From Amycolatopsis sp. QT-25 (GTDB lineage Bacteria; Actinomycetota; Actinomycetes; Mycobacteriales; Pseudonocardiaceae), in assembly GCF_029369745.1 (NCBI RefSeq), contig NZ_CP120210.1, forward strand, positions 1,798,001 through 1,862,000: 64,000 bases of DNA, written 5' to 3'. The notes under the pieces were generated by a model. That model made no database searches and was not told the DNA's origin. It saw nothing but the letters and a program-made list of their open reading frames with translations. A program made the position numbers and the translations under genes. Positions 20,303-28,405 of this stretch are shown here, piece after piece. Position 1 is the stretch's first letter. Each line of letters begins with the position of its first letter.

Positions 20303-21197
20303 GGCTTTCCAGCGTCGGTTCTTCCGGTGCGGGAAGGAGTTCGAAGTACCACGTGAAATTGCTGTAGACGTGCAAAAGCGCGTACGCCAGGCAACGCCGG
20401 GAGAATCCCTCATCGGGCTCGGTACCGTATCCGGCCAGCAGTCGCCGCAGGAAGTCCTTGTCCCCGCCGGAAACGAACAGGCCCACGGCGACGAAGTCGT
20501 ACTCGGCCGCGCCCCGCATCGCCGGTTCGAAGTCGAAAAGCCCGGTCAGCCGCGGACGTTCGCCGTCGTGGACGACCATGAGGTGGTCGCGCATGAACTC
20601 GGTGTGCAGCGGGACGGCGGGCGGATCGCCCAGCTCGACGGAGTCGAGGAACGCCGGGATCCGAGCGATCCAGCTTTCGTCGAGACCGGTCCGGCGGTGC
20701 CGCTCGACGACCTTCGCGCGTTGCCCGGCGACGAACGTGGCCCAATCCGGCGGAGCCAGGACCGCGAGACGCGGGTCGTGCAGCGAGTGCAGGGCGGCGA
20801 GCGCCTCGCCGAGTTCCGGGGCCAGCAGCTGTTTGTCCTCTGTGGACAGTTTCGGCCAGGCGTCCTTCAGTGTTTCGCCGCGCAGGCGCTCCATGAGCAC
20901 GTAGCCCCAGCCGTCCCGCTCGCCGACTTCGTGCACGGCGGGCGTCGGAATCGGGAGCTTCCCGTGCAGGACTTCGAGCATCGTCCGCTCGGTGGGGAGT
21001 TCGCCGAGGTGCACCGGCGGGAACAGTTTGAGGACCAGGTCGTCGCCGACGGCGTAGACCGGCAGGGAGCCTTCGGTGAACGGGACGACTTCGCCGAGAC
21101 CGAGCGAATCGGTCAGCGAAGTCACCGCCGGAAGCAGGTCTTGCCTGGTCAGTTCGTCGAACTCGGCTTCGGTGCCGGCGGGCGGGAACGAGGTCAC
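20283..21197 (-). CDS. Phosphotransferase (aminoglycoside/hygromycin kinase family)
   Basis: 304 residues with a protein-kinase-like fold. The catalytic loop reads LHTEFMRDHLMV, closer to the H-x-D-x-x-x-D-H-L form of hygromycin B kinases than to the classic HGDLxxxN, with Glu where Asp is usual; the metal-binding motif is FDFEP. The N-lobe lysine is in LVLKLFPP. It could phosphorylate an aminoglycoside or a small sugar-like metabolite. The altered catalytic-loop acid makes activity less certain. It overlaps the P450 tail by 20 bp. Confidence 0.8.
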   Translation of the reverse strand: MTSFPPAGTEAEFDELTRQDLLPAVTSLTDSLGLGEVVPFTEGSLPVYAVGDDLVLKLFPPVHLGELPTERTMLEVLHGKLPIPTPAVHEVGERDGWGYVLMERLRGETLKDAWPKLSTEDKQLLAPELGEALAALHSLHDPRLAVLAPPDWATFVAGQRAKVVERHRRTGLDESWIARIPAFLDSVELGDPPAVPLHTEFMRDHLMVVHDGERPRLTGLFDFEPAMRGAAEYDFVAVGLFVSGGDKDFLRRLLAGYGTEPDEGFSRRCLAYALLHVYSNFTWYFELLPAPEEPTLESLSRAWW

Positions 21198-21238
21198 GGA
21201 GCCGACCGTAAAGCAGTGGGGAGCGGACGGCGACGCAA

Positions 21239-21805
21239 TTACCCGCTTCGCTCCAGGAGTGTCCGCGCGGCGCCGAGCACCAGACGGCAGACGTCGTCGG
21301 GATCCGCGCTGGCCAGCGGTTCCTTGCCGGTGATCTCCCGGACCAGGCCGATCCCGAGCAGCCAGGCGAGGACGAGGTCGGCCCGCAGTTCCGCGTCGTC
21401 GGCGTCGGTCAGCGTGGCGAGCACCTGCGCGTACTCCTCGCCGAGCTGCCGCCGGACCGCCGCCGCGGCGCTGTCGTGGCCGGTCGAGCGCAGGTAGGCG
21501 TCGAGGGTGCGGTCACGGCCGGGGTCGGACTCCAGCATGCTGCGCAACGCCGTCCCGAGCAGTTCGTCCGGTGGTGTGGTGGCGATCTGTTCGCGGCCGC
21601 CGCGGGCCAGGATCTCCTCGAAGAGCGCGTCCTTCGAACCGAAGTAGCGGAACAGCAGCGCCTGGTTGACCCCGGCGAGTTTCGCGATGTCCCGCACGGT
21701 CGTCCGGTCGAAGCCGCGCTCGGCGAAAAGCGCCGCCGCCGCGTCGAGCAGGGAAGCCCGGGTCGCGGCCGCGTCACGCTTGCGCACCCGCGGTTCTTCC
21801 GTCAT
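21239..21805 (-). CDS. TetR/AcrR-family regulator of the P450-ferredoxin genes
   Basis: 188 residues from ATG 21805 (MTEEPRVRKRDAAATRASLL); a GTG 48 bp upstream is possible. The helix-turn-helix region includes TTVRDIAKLAGVNQALLFRYF and the C-terminal half matches the TetR C-terminal domain found in many actinomycetes (LLGTALRSMLESDP). It is divergent from the second P450 gene, and an 18-bp palindrome (21872-21889) lies between. The simplest reading is repression of itself and of P450-ferredoxin until a P450 substrate or related ligand binds. Confidence 0.9.
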   Translation of the reverse strand: MTEEPRVRKRDAAATRASLLDAAAALFAERGFDRTTVRDIAKLAGVNQALLFRYFGSKDALFEEILARGGREQIATTPPDELLGTALRSMLESDPGRDRTLDAYLRSTGHDSAAAAVRRQLGEEYAQVLATLTDADDAELRADLVLAWLLGIGLVREITGKEPLASADPDDVCRLVLGAARTLLERSG

Positions 21806-21871
21806 CGGGCAAAGGCTAGCCGGATGTCGCACGGTAGGCGCATTGACGCTCACCGTGGTCCCGGTTAGCGT

Positions 21872-21889
21872 TGTAAGCAGTTGCTTACA
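21872..21889. promoter_or_regulatory. TetR operator ahead of the P450-ferredoxin operon
   Basis: TGTAAGCA-GT-TGCTTACA is a perfect palindrome with 8-bp arms. It is 29 bp upstream of the P450 ATG and 66 bp upstream of the divergent tetR ATG, and stands out as AT-richer than its surroundings. Confidence 0.8.
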
Positions 21890-21918
21890 TACCGCCGAGC
21901 CGGGGGGTTTCCGGACTA

Positions 21919-23109
21919 ATGACCACCACTGGATCTGAAATTCTCGCCTATCCCTTCAACGAAGACGCCGGTCTCGAACTCGACGAGGCGTACGCGGCGG
22001 CCCGCGCCACCAAGGGCATGCTCCGCGTCCGGCTCCCGCACGGCGAGCCGGCGTGGCTCGCCACCCGATACGCCGACGCGCGCTTCGTCCTCGGCGACCG
22101 GCGGTTCTCCCGCGCCATGGCCACGGAGAAGGACGAGCCGCGGATGGCACCGGGCAGGCGGCCGGGCGGGATCCTGAGCATGGACCCGCCCGATCACACC
22201 CGGCTGCGCACGCTGGTCGCGAAGGCGTTCACCATGCGCCGCGTCGAGCTGCTGCGACCGCGGGTCGCCGAGCTGGCGGCAGGGCTGATCGAGGACATGA
22301 AGGCCAAGGGACAGCCCGCCGACCTGGTCGAGGACTACGCGCTGCCGATTCCCGTCGCGGTGATCTGCGAACTGCTCGGCGTCCCCGTCGAAGACCGGCC
22401 GAAGTTCCGCGTGTGGAGCGACGCCGCGCTGTCGACCAGCCCGCTGACCACCGAAGAGATGATGGCCAACCAGGGCGAGCTGCGGGCGTACATGCACGTG
22501 CTCGTCGAGCAGCACCGCGCCCGGCCGCAGGACGACCTGATGACCGCGCTGATCGAAGCGCGCGACGTCCGCGACAGGCTGACCGAGCTGGAACTGGTCG
22601 ACCTGTGCATCGGCATCCTGGTCGCCGGCCACGAGACCACCGCCAGCCAGATCCCCAACTTCGTCTACGCCCTGCTCGAACAGCCGGGACAACTGGCCCG
22701 CCTCCGCGCGGACTTCGACCTGATCCCGGCCGCGGTCGAAGAACTGCTGCGGTTCGTCCCGCTGGGGGCAGGCGCCGGATTCGCCCGCTACGCCACCGAA
22801 GACATCCACGTCGGGGACGTGCTGGTGAAGGAGGGTGAGCCGGTGATGGTCGCGATCGGTGCCGCCAACCGGGACGCCCTCCAGTTCACCTCGGCGGAAA
22901 CCCTCGAATTCGGCCGGGAGAGCAATCCCCACCTCGGGTTCGGGCACGGCGTGCACCACTGTCTCGGTGCCCCGCTGGCCAGGCTGGAACTGCAGGAGGC
23001 CTTACGGGCCTTGCTGCGAGATCTCCCCGGACTGCACCTCGACGGCGATATCGTGTGGAAGACACAGATGCTGGTGCGGGGGCCCCGTTCCATGCCGATC
23101 GGATGGTGA
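21919..23109 (+). CDS. Cytochrome P450, CYP105-like
   Basis: 396 residues with heme Cys348 in FGHGVHHCLGAPLAR, the I-helix AGHETT motif near 236 and ExxR as EELLR. DPPDHTRLRTLVAKAFT near 91-107 is the usual C-helix signature. The TGA is followed after 2 bp by a ferredoxin start, so the enzyme comes with its own electron donor, as in CYP105-ferredoxin pairs that oxidise drugs, macrolides or vitamin D-like molecules. A TetR protein with a clear operator divergent from it suggests induction by substrate. No ferredoxin reductase is nearby. Confidence 0.95.
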   Translation: MTTTGSEILAYPFNEDAGLELDEAYAAARATKGMLRVRLPHGEPAWLATRYADARFVLGDRRFSRAMATEKDEPRMAPGRRPGGILSMDPPDHTRLRTLVAKAFTMRRVELLRPRVAELAAGLIEDMKAKGQPADLVEDYALPIPVAVICELLGVPVEDRPKFRVWSDAALSTSPLTTEEMMANQGELRAYMHVLVEQHRARPQDDLMTALIEARDVRDRLTELELVDLCIGILVAGHETTASQIPNFVYALLEQPGQLARLRADFDLIPAAVEELLRFVPLGAGAGFARYATEDIHVGDVLVKEGEPVMVAIGAANRDALQFTSAETLEFGRESNPHLGFGHGVHHCLGAPLARLELQEALRALLRDLPGLHLDGDIVWKTQMLVRGPRSMPIGW

Positions 23110-23111
23110 GC

Positions 23112-23327
23112 ATGAGCTGGAAAGTCGACGTCGATGGCGACACGTGCATCGGCTCGGGAATGTGCGCCGCGTTGAAGCCGGAGGTCTTCGAACTCGAAGG
23201 CGCCACGGCGACGGTGGTCAAGGGGGAGGTCGAGCCGGACGAGGCGGTGCTGGACGCGGCCGATTCCTGCCCCGCGATGGCCATCGAGGTGACGGAAAAG
23301 GGCGAGGTGATCGGGCCGCGGCCCTGA
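23112..23327 (+). CDS. 3Fe-4S ferredoxin
   Basis: 71 residues from ATG 23112 (MSWKVDVDGDTC). Three cysteines occur as C-x5-C (CIGSGMC, 12-18) and one in the later SCPAMAI; the position that would be the fourth ligand of a 4Fe-4S cluster is Gly in GSGMC, giving a 3Fe-4S cluster as in ferredoxins serving actinomycete P450s. It is acidic and soluble. Separation of 2 bp from the P450 stop marks an operon. Confidence 0.93.
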   Translation: MSWKVDVDGDTCIGSGMCAALKPEVFELEGATATVVKGEVEPDEAVLDAADSCPAMAIEVTEKGEVIGPRP

Positions 23328-23380
23328 TGACCGCTCGTTGACGCGTGGCGGTCGTCGGCGAAGAGGCGTAGGACGGCAGG

Positions 23381-24601
23381 GTGAGCGATGACGGCTTGAC
23401 CCTCCGCACCTTGACCACCGACGACCTGCCCGCGTTCTCCGCGATGCTCGCGCGCGCGTTCCTCACCGACGACACGGAAAGCATGCAGTACCGCGAAGGG
23501 CTGGTGTTCGAGCCCGAGCGCTCATACGGCGTCTTCGACGGGGACCAGCTCATCGGAACGGGGGAACTGCTCACCCGCCGGATCACGGTGCCCGGGGCCG
23601 GGCAGACCCCGCTCGCCGCGGTGACCTCGGTCGGGGTGGCGCCGGGCCACCGCAGACGTGGCGCGCTCACCCGCGTCATGCGGGCGCAGCTGCACGGCCT
23701 GCACGAGGACGGCGGTGAGCCGATCGCCGCGCTGTGGGCGTCGGAATCGGTCATCTACTCCCGCTTCGGATACGGCCTCGCCACACAGTTCTTCCGCGCG
23801 AAGATCCGGGCGAAGGCGGCGTTCCGGCCGGGCGTCGAACTCGAAGCCGAGCGGGTGCGGGAAATCGCGCGTGACGAGGCGATCCCGCTGATCAAGGCGA
23901 TCTACGAAAAGGAAGCGCCGCTGCGGGTCGGCACGCTCGACCGGCCCGAATCGGCGTGGGACTTCAACCTCGACGACCGCGAGGTCCGGCACCAGGGCTC
24001 GTCGGGCATGCGGTTCGCCGTGCTGCCGGACGGTTACGCGATCTACCGGGTGAAGGGCGACTGGGACGAGGAAGGTCCGTGCGGGACGCTGAGCCTGCAA
24101 GAACTCGTCGCGACCACGCCGCGGGCGTACGCGACCCTGTACCGGTTCCTGCTCGACTACGACCTGGTCAGCACGGTGGAGACCCTTGCCGCCCTCGACG
24201 AACCGCTCATCCACCTCCTCGCCGATCCCCGCAAGATCAGCCGGTCCGCCGGTGACTCCCTGTGGGTCCGGCTCGTCGACGTCGATCGCGCGCTGAAGAC
24301 ACGCCGCTACGGCATTCCGGTGAATCTGGTGTTCGGCGTGCACGACGTCTTCTGCCCGTGGAACACCGGGCACTGGCGGCTCGTCACGGACGAAGGCGGG
24401 AACGCCGAGGTGACCAGGGTGGAGGACGCGCCGGACCTCGAACTGGACGTGATCGACCTCGGCGCGATCTTCTTCGGCGGCACCCGGCCGAGCACGCTGG
24501 CCGCGGCCGGGCGCGTCAAGGAGCGGACCGCCGGCGCGGTTTCGCGGGCCACGGCGGCTTTCGCCGCCGACCGCGAGCCGTCCTGTCTCGAATCCTTCTA
24601 G
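23381..24601 (+). CDS. Eis-like GNAT N-acetyltransferase
   Basis: 406 residues, the length of mycobacterial Eis. It has two GNAT-like regions and a C-terminal SCP2-like domain. The acetyl-CoA loop is VGVAPGHRRRGALTRVM (about 85-101), the probable general acid is the Tyr in VIYSRFGYG, and the protein ends in Phe, as needed for the C-terminal carboxylate base in Eis. It could acetylate aminoglycosides or other amines at several positions. GTG 23381 is the start. It is a separate unit downstream of the ferredoxin gene (53-bp gap) and could be partly cotranscribed. Confidence 0.9.
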   Translation: MSDDGLTLRTLTTDDLPAFSAMLARAFLTDDTESMQYREGLVFEPERSYGVFDGDQLIGTGELLTRRITVPGAGQTPLAAVTSVGVAPGHRRRGALTRVMRAQLHGLHEDGGEPIAALWASESVIYSRFGYGLATQFFRAKIRAKAAFRPGVELEAERVREIARDEAIPLIKAIYEKEAPLRVGTLDRPESAWDFNLDDREVRHQGSSGMRFAVLPDGYAIYRVKGDWDEEGPCGTLSLQELVATTPRAYATLYRFLLDYDLVSTVETLAALDEPLIHLLADPRKISRSAGDSLWVRLVDVDRALKTRRYGIPVNLVFGVHDVFCPWNTGHWRLVTDEGGNAEVTRVEDAPDLELDVIDLGAIFFGGTRPSTLAAAGRVKERTAGAVSRATAAFAADREPSCLESF

Positions 24602-24659
24602 CCCGGCATTACCTCGCGGGTAATCGACTTCGCACGGCTTGCCTTGCCAAGGTGGACAG

Positions 24660-25574
24660 GTGCGAAAAATCCAGAGATTCCTTGGTGCGGCGGTGGTTCT
24701 GATCAGTGCGACGGTGCTGGGAAGCGGAACGGCGGTGGCGGAGACGAACGAGGGTTGCTCGATCCTGGAGCAGCTCGGCGACCGGGTCGAAGGCGAGGTG
24801 TCCCCGAGTGCCTGCGCCTTCATCACGAAACAGACCGCGTTCGGGGCGATGCGTTCGGAGACGCCGGAAGCGCGGGACGCCCGTGTCCGCCTGTACGGCA
24901 GCATTTTCGCCGTCGACGGCACGTTGGCCGAATCGGGCAGTGCCCCGCCGGTCGCGGGCAGGGCGAACATCGCGAACAGCCTGCGGACTCTGCTGAACGC
25001 CTTTCCGACGTTCCGGTTCACTCCGGTGAAGATCGTCGTGAACGGTGACGCCGTCTTCTACGAAGCGGACAACGAGATGACCATTCGTGGCGAGGTCGTG
25101 CGGTATCCGGCCGTCTACCGGGTGGTGCTGACGAGCGGCGAGGTCGTCCAGGGGCGCCGGTACCACGATCGGACGGAGTGGTTCCGTCCCATCGAAAAGG
25201 ACGCGCTTCGGGAACTGTTCACCGGCGTCGCCGACAACTGTCCTCGGCGAGGGCCGGCGTTCACCGGACCGGGGCTGACGGAACCGGTGACGGATCCCCT
25301 CTGTCACGCCGCCTACCTCGGCAGGCTTTCGGGCGCGATGACCGACGTCCGGCTGACGGCCGATCAGGCTGCCGCGGGTCCGCATACGTTGTTCCAGGAG
25401 TATCGCGGAACCGTGCGGGCGAAAGGGCGGACGATCGAGTACGGGATGATCGTGGGCACCGAACCCGGCCGAGTCCGCTACTACTTCGACACGCTTCCGC
25501 TGAGCTACGACGACTCGGAGATCGCCGGGCTGTTCACGAAGCTGGTCACGGGCGCAGCACTCCCCGCTCGGTGA
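24660..25574 (+). CDS. Secreted NTF2/SnoaL-like protein
   Basis: 304 residues from GTG 24660, preceded by AAGGTGG; a longer frame lacks a ribosome-binding site. The N-terminus is a Sec signal peptide (MRKIQRFLGAAVVLISATVL, cleavage near TAVA-ET). A SnoaL-like half barrel follows (about 75-180; NALPTFRF-type core, RYHDRTEWFRPIEKDAL). The remaining 120 residues, with two cysteines, match nothing I recognise. Known SnoaL relatives are cyclases, isomerases or binding proteins, so no activity is assigned. Its 3' end overlaps mtnA on the opposite strand by 29 bp. Confidence 0.75.
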   Translation: MRKIQRFLGAAVVLISATVLGSGTAVAETNEGCSILEQLGDRVEGEVSPSACAFITKQTAFGAMRSETPEARDARVRLYGSIFAVDGTLAESGSAPPVAGRANIANSLRTLLNAFPTFRFTPVKIVVNGDAVFYEADNEMTIRGEVVRYPAVYRVVLTSGEVVQGRRYHDRTEWFRPIEKDALRELFTGVADNCPRRGPAFTGPGLTEPVTDPLCHAAYLGRLSGAMTDVRLTADQAAAGPHTLFQEYRGTVRAKGRTIEYGMIVGTEPGRVRYYFDTLPLSYDDSEIAGLFTKLVTGAALPAR

Positions 25575-26511
25575 CCACCGCGGTGACCAGGTCGAACGGG
25601 GTGACGTCGAAGGCCGGGTTGAACACCTCCGCGCCTTCGGGTGCGACCTTCGTGCCACCGAGGCCCAGGACCTCGCCGGGATCGCGTTCCTCGATCGCGA
25701 TCCCGGCGCCGTCCGGCATCGCGGTGTCCACAGTGGACGACGGGGCGACGACCACGAACGGGACTCCGTGGTGCTTCGCCGCGATCGCCAGGCCGTAGGT
25801 GCCGATCTTGTTGGCGACGTCGCCGTTGGCGGCGATCCGGTCGGCGCCGACGAGCACGCAGTCGACCAGGCCGCGGCCCATCGCGGCGGCGGCCGCGCCG
25901 TCGGGCTGGATCCGGTACGGGACACCGGCCTCGGCCAGTTCCCAGGCGGTCAGGCGGGCACCCTGCAGCAGCGGGCGGGTCTCGTCGACCAGCACGGATT
26001 CGACCAGGCCACGGGCCTGCAGATGCCAGACCACGCCGAGCGCGCTGCCCCAGCCGACCGTGGCGAGACGGCCCGCGTTGCAGTGGCTGAGCAACCGCAA
26101 CGGCCGCCGCTCGCAGTGGCCGAGCACCACTTCGGTCGCCAGCCGGGAGGCCTCGTGGTTGATCCGCTCGTCCTCGTCGAGGATCGCCAGCGCTTCGGCG
26201 AGCACGGCTTCCGGCCCCTCCGGGAGCTTCGCGAGGGCGCGGGAGACACCCCAGCTCAGGTTGACCGCTGTCGGCCGGGCCTGGGCGACACGGCGGGCCT
26301 CGGCCTCGACGTCACCTTTCGCGCGGGTCGCGAGCACCACGCCGAGCGCCCCCGCCGCGCCGAGCGCCGGTGCCCCGCGGACCGCGAGCCGCTGGACGGC
26401 GCCGACGAGTTCGCCGACCGTGCGCAGTTCGAGCACGCGATACTCGGCGGGCAAAGCGGTCTGGTCGATGATCGTGACCGCGTCACCGGTCCAGTCGATC
26501 GTCCTGCGCAT
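25546..26511 (-). CDS. mtnA: S-methyl-5-thioribose-1-phosphate isomerase
   Basis: 321 residues from ATG 26511, which follows GGGGGAG; upstream in-frame codons are unlikely to be translated. The eIF2B-alpha/beta/delta-like fold shows the substrate loop RGAPALGAAGA, the catalytic Cys in SHCNAGRLAT and the catalytic Asp in GADRIAANGDVANKIGTY. It converts methylthioribose 1-phosphate to methylthioribulose 1-phosphate in methionine salvage. No other salvage genes are near. It is divergent from the Rid-family gene with 48 bp between starts. Confidence 0.93.
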   Translation of the reverse strand: MRRTIDWTGDAVTIIDQTALPAEYRVLELRTVGELVGAVQRLAVRGAPALGAAGALGVVLATRAKGDVEAEARRVAQARPTAVNLSWGVSRALAKLPEGPEAVLAEALAILDEDERINHEASRLATEVVLGHCERRPLRLLSHCNAGRLATVGWGSALGVVWHLQARGLVESVLVDETRPLLQGARLTAWELAEAGVPYRIQPDGAAAAAMGRGLVDCVLVGADRIAANGDVANKIGTYGLAIAAKHHGVPFVVVAPSSTVDTAMPDGAGIAIEERDPGEVLGLGGTKVAPEGAEVFNPAFDVTPFDLVTAVVTERGVLRP

Positions 26512-26559
26512 GGCTCCCCCGTGTAATCCGGTTGTCCCGTCGCGACCGCCTCGGTCAGG

Positions 26560-26967
26560 ATGCGGCTCGTGACCATTCAACGCCACCATCCGCCCGGTCT
26601 GCACCCCACGCCCACCTACCACCACGTGACCATCGTCGAAGGACGACGGGACATCCACCTCGCCGGCCAATGCCCGCTCGCCGAAGACGGCAAGGTCGTC
26701 GACGGTGACGTGCTCGCCCAGGTCGACCAGGTCGTCGCGAACACCGCCGCCGCACTCGCCTTCGCCAAGGCGACTCCGGCCGACGTCGTGCGCACGGTGG
26801 TCTACGTGGTGACGCCGGACGCCGACGTGCTTTCGGCGGTGTGGGACCGGTTCGTCGAGTCGGAGATCGGGGAGGCCTTCACCACCGCGAGCACGCTGCT
26901 CGGCGTCGCGCAGCTCGGCTACCCCGGGCAGCTCGTCGAGCTCGACGTCACCGCCGCCACGGCCTGA
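26560..26967 (+). CDS. RidA/YjgF/UK114 family protein lacking the catalytic arginine
   Basis: 135 residues from ATG 26560, or 132 from GTG 26569. The fold markers AGQCPLAEDG and VVRTVVYVV are present. In active RidA enamine/imine deaminases an Arg stands in a P-A-R-S-x-V-like stretch near residue 105; here the stretch reads TTASTLLGVAQL, so that Arg appears replaced by Ala. The protein is therefore more like the Rid groups without deaminase activity. Its function is unknown. A strong hairpin follows 24 bp after the stop. Confidence 0.85.
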   Translation: MRLVTIQRHHPPGLHPTPTYHHVTIVEGRRDIHLAGQCPLAEDGKVVDGDVLAQVDQVVANTAAALAFAKATPADVVRTVVYVVTPDADVLSAVWDRFVESEIGEAFTTASTLLGVAQLGYPGQLVELDVTAATA

Positions 26968-26991
26968 GCTCCCGGCCGAGTCCGCGAAGTG

Positions 26992-27042
26992 CCGTGAAGG
27001 CCTCCTTGAGGGACCCAGAGTCCCTCAAGGAGGCCTTCACGG
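26992..27042 (+). terminator. Family B hairpin with perfect 23-bp stem
   Basis: Arms 26992-27014 and 27020-27042 (outer bases CCGTGAAGGCCTCC) are perfectly complementary around a 5-nt loop. It lies between convergent genes and could terminate transcription from both sides. Related hairpins are at 4527, 32720 and 56966. Confidence 0.7.
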
Positions 27043-27087
27043 ACCGCCGGCCGGCCCTCTTGCACCGGTTCCGTCGCGTACCTCGCG

Positions 27088-27552
27088 TCAGATGATGATC
27101 GTGACGACCGGTTCCCCGGCCTTCGCGGCTCCGGCGAAGAAGGTCACCAGCTCGTCGTAGTGGGCGCGCACGTAGTCCAGCGCGTCCGGCTCGTCCCAGA
27201 TCGACGGGTAGATCCGCTCGGCGTCGAGCTCCGAGAGTTCGACGCCCTGCGAGAGCTGATCGAACGCCGTCCGTGTCAGCTCCGCCGAGATCGTCCGCAC
27301 CTCGTCCGCGGTGAACCACCGCGGCGGCCCGTCACTGTCGGCTTCCCCCAGCAATGCCCCGCCCAGCACGAAGTCGACCTCGAACCCGGCACGCCCCGCC
27401 AGGAACCACAGCGCGTGCCACGTCTTGTCGATGTCCAGCGCCCGTTCGGTGCCTGCCGCTTTCCGGGTGTACTCTCAGTACCGCTCGGGGTCCTCGGTCA
27501 GTTCACGCAATTCCCCAGGCGTGACCCGCAGGTACGCGCCCCACATGCCCAT
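27088..27552 (-). pseudogene. DUF1877 (YfbM-like) gene interrupted by one in-frame TGA
   Basis: From ATG 27552 the frame reads MGMWGAYLRVTPGELRELTE, the normal start of DUF1877 proteins, reaches TGA at 27475-27477 directly after DPERY, then continues without further defects as EYTRKAAGTERALDIDKTWHALWF through to a normal end at 27088. Total length is 154 codons, the family size. A single TGG-to-TGA change would explain it. It lies 3 bp after the amidase gene on the same strand. Internal restart is possible (GTG or TTG codons near 27370), but the N-terminal part of the domain would be missing. A sequencing error cannot be excluded. Confidence 0.82.
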
Positions 27553-27555
27553 CGG

Positions 27556-28350
27556 TCAGAGCCCGGCCATGAGGTCGGTCTCCGTGATACCGGGGCCCTG
27601 TCCGGCACGGATGAACCACTCGACGCCGAACGCCTGCGCGAAACCCTCGTCGGGCATCGCCAGGAAGAACGAATCCTCACTGATCTGACTGGCGTGCGCG
27701 CGCATCGCCGCCCGCTTGTGGGACAGGTACGCGGTGACGTCGACCCTCGCCGTCAGGATCGCTTCCGGCTTGCCGAACTCGACACCGCCGTCGAAGTCGG
27801 GCAGGTCCTCGGCCTTCATCTGCCCCGTCCGCACCGCCTCCTCCATGCCGCGGCGCATCTCGTCACCGTTGCTCGTCGCCTCGTAGACCCGCGGCGTGCC
27901 CGCCAGCTCGGCCGCGCGCATGCCGACGCGGTGCACCTGGATGTGGTCCGGATGCCCGTAGCCGCCGTTGTCGTCGTAGACGGTCAGGACGTCGGCCTGC
28001 TCCTCGCGCAGGATCTCGGCCAGCCGCTGCGCGGCCTCCTCGACGTCGGCCTGCCAGAACGTGCCGGGCACGTCGTTGCGCGGCTCGCCCATCATGCCGG
28101 AATCGGTGTACCCCAGGAACTCCACCCGCTTGGCCCCCAGTACCTCGGCGGAAGCGTGCGTCTCCTGCACGCGGCGCTGCCACAACTCCTCTCCGTCGTC
28201 GAGGAACCCGTCCGGCACCTCGCCGACCTCCCCCCTGGTCGCGACGACGAGCACGACACGGTGACCTTCCTCGAAGGCCTTGCGCATGACGCCACCCGCG
28301 ACGATGCACTCGTCGTCGGGGTGGGCGTGAAAACTCACCAATGTGGCCAT
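27556..28350 (-). CDS. PIG-L/LmbE-family zinc amidase (Mca/MshB-like)
   Basis: 264 residues from ATG 28350 (MATLVSFHAHPDDE), where homologues start; another ATG 30 bp upstream is possible. Zinc ligands are in HPDDE (10-14) and GGYGHPDHIQVHR. Family members include mycothiol S-conjugate amidase and the mycothiol-biosynthesis deacetylase MshB, both expected in this kind of organism. This member does not show enough distinguishing residues for me to choose; other GlcNAc-type deacetylases are alternatives. The DUF1877 remnant follows 3 bp downstream. Confidence 0.85.
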   Translation of the reverse strand: MATLVSFHAHPDDECIVAGGVMRKAFEEGHRVVLVVATRGEVGEVPDGFLDDGEELWQRRVQETHASAEVLGAKRVEFLGYTDSGMMGEPRNDVPGTFWQADVEEAAQRLAEILREEQADVLTVYDDNGGYGHPDHIQVHRVGMRAAELAGTPRVYEATSNGDEMRRGMEEAVRTGQMKAEDLPDFDGGVEFGKPEAILTARVDVTAYLSHKRAAMRAHASQISEDSFFLAMPDEGFAQAFGVEWFIRAGQGPGITETDLMAGL

Positions 28351-28405
28351 GGTGGGGAAACTACCGGGAGGCACCGACATATTCCGGCGAATGGCCTGCT
28401 GCGTC

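Noticed and set aside
19100..23327. Secondary-metabolite gene cluster around the P450s
   Set aside because: No polyketide, peptide-synthetase, terpene or tailoring genes accompany the two P450s.
27475..27477. Selenocysteine reading of the TGA in the DUF1877 gene
   Set aside because: No selenoprotein tradition for this family, no hairpin looking like a SECIS directly after the codon, and a Trp codon change is simpler.
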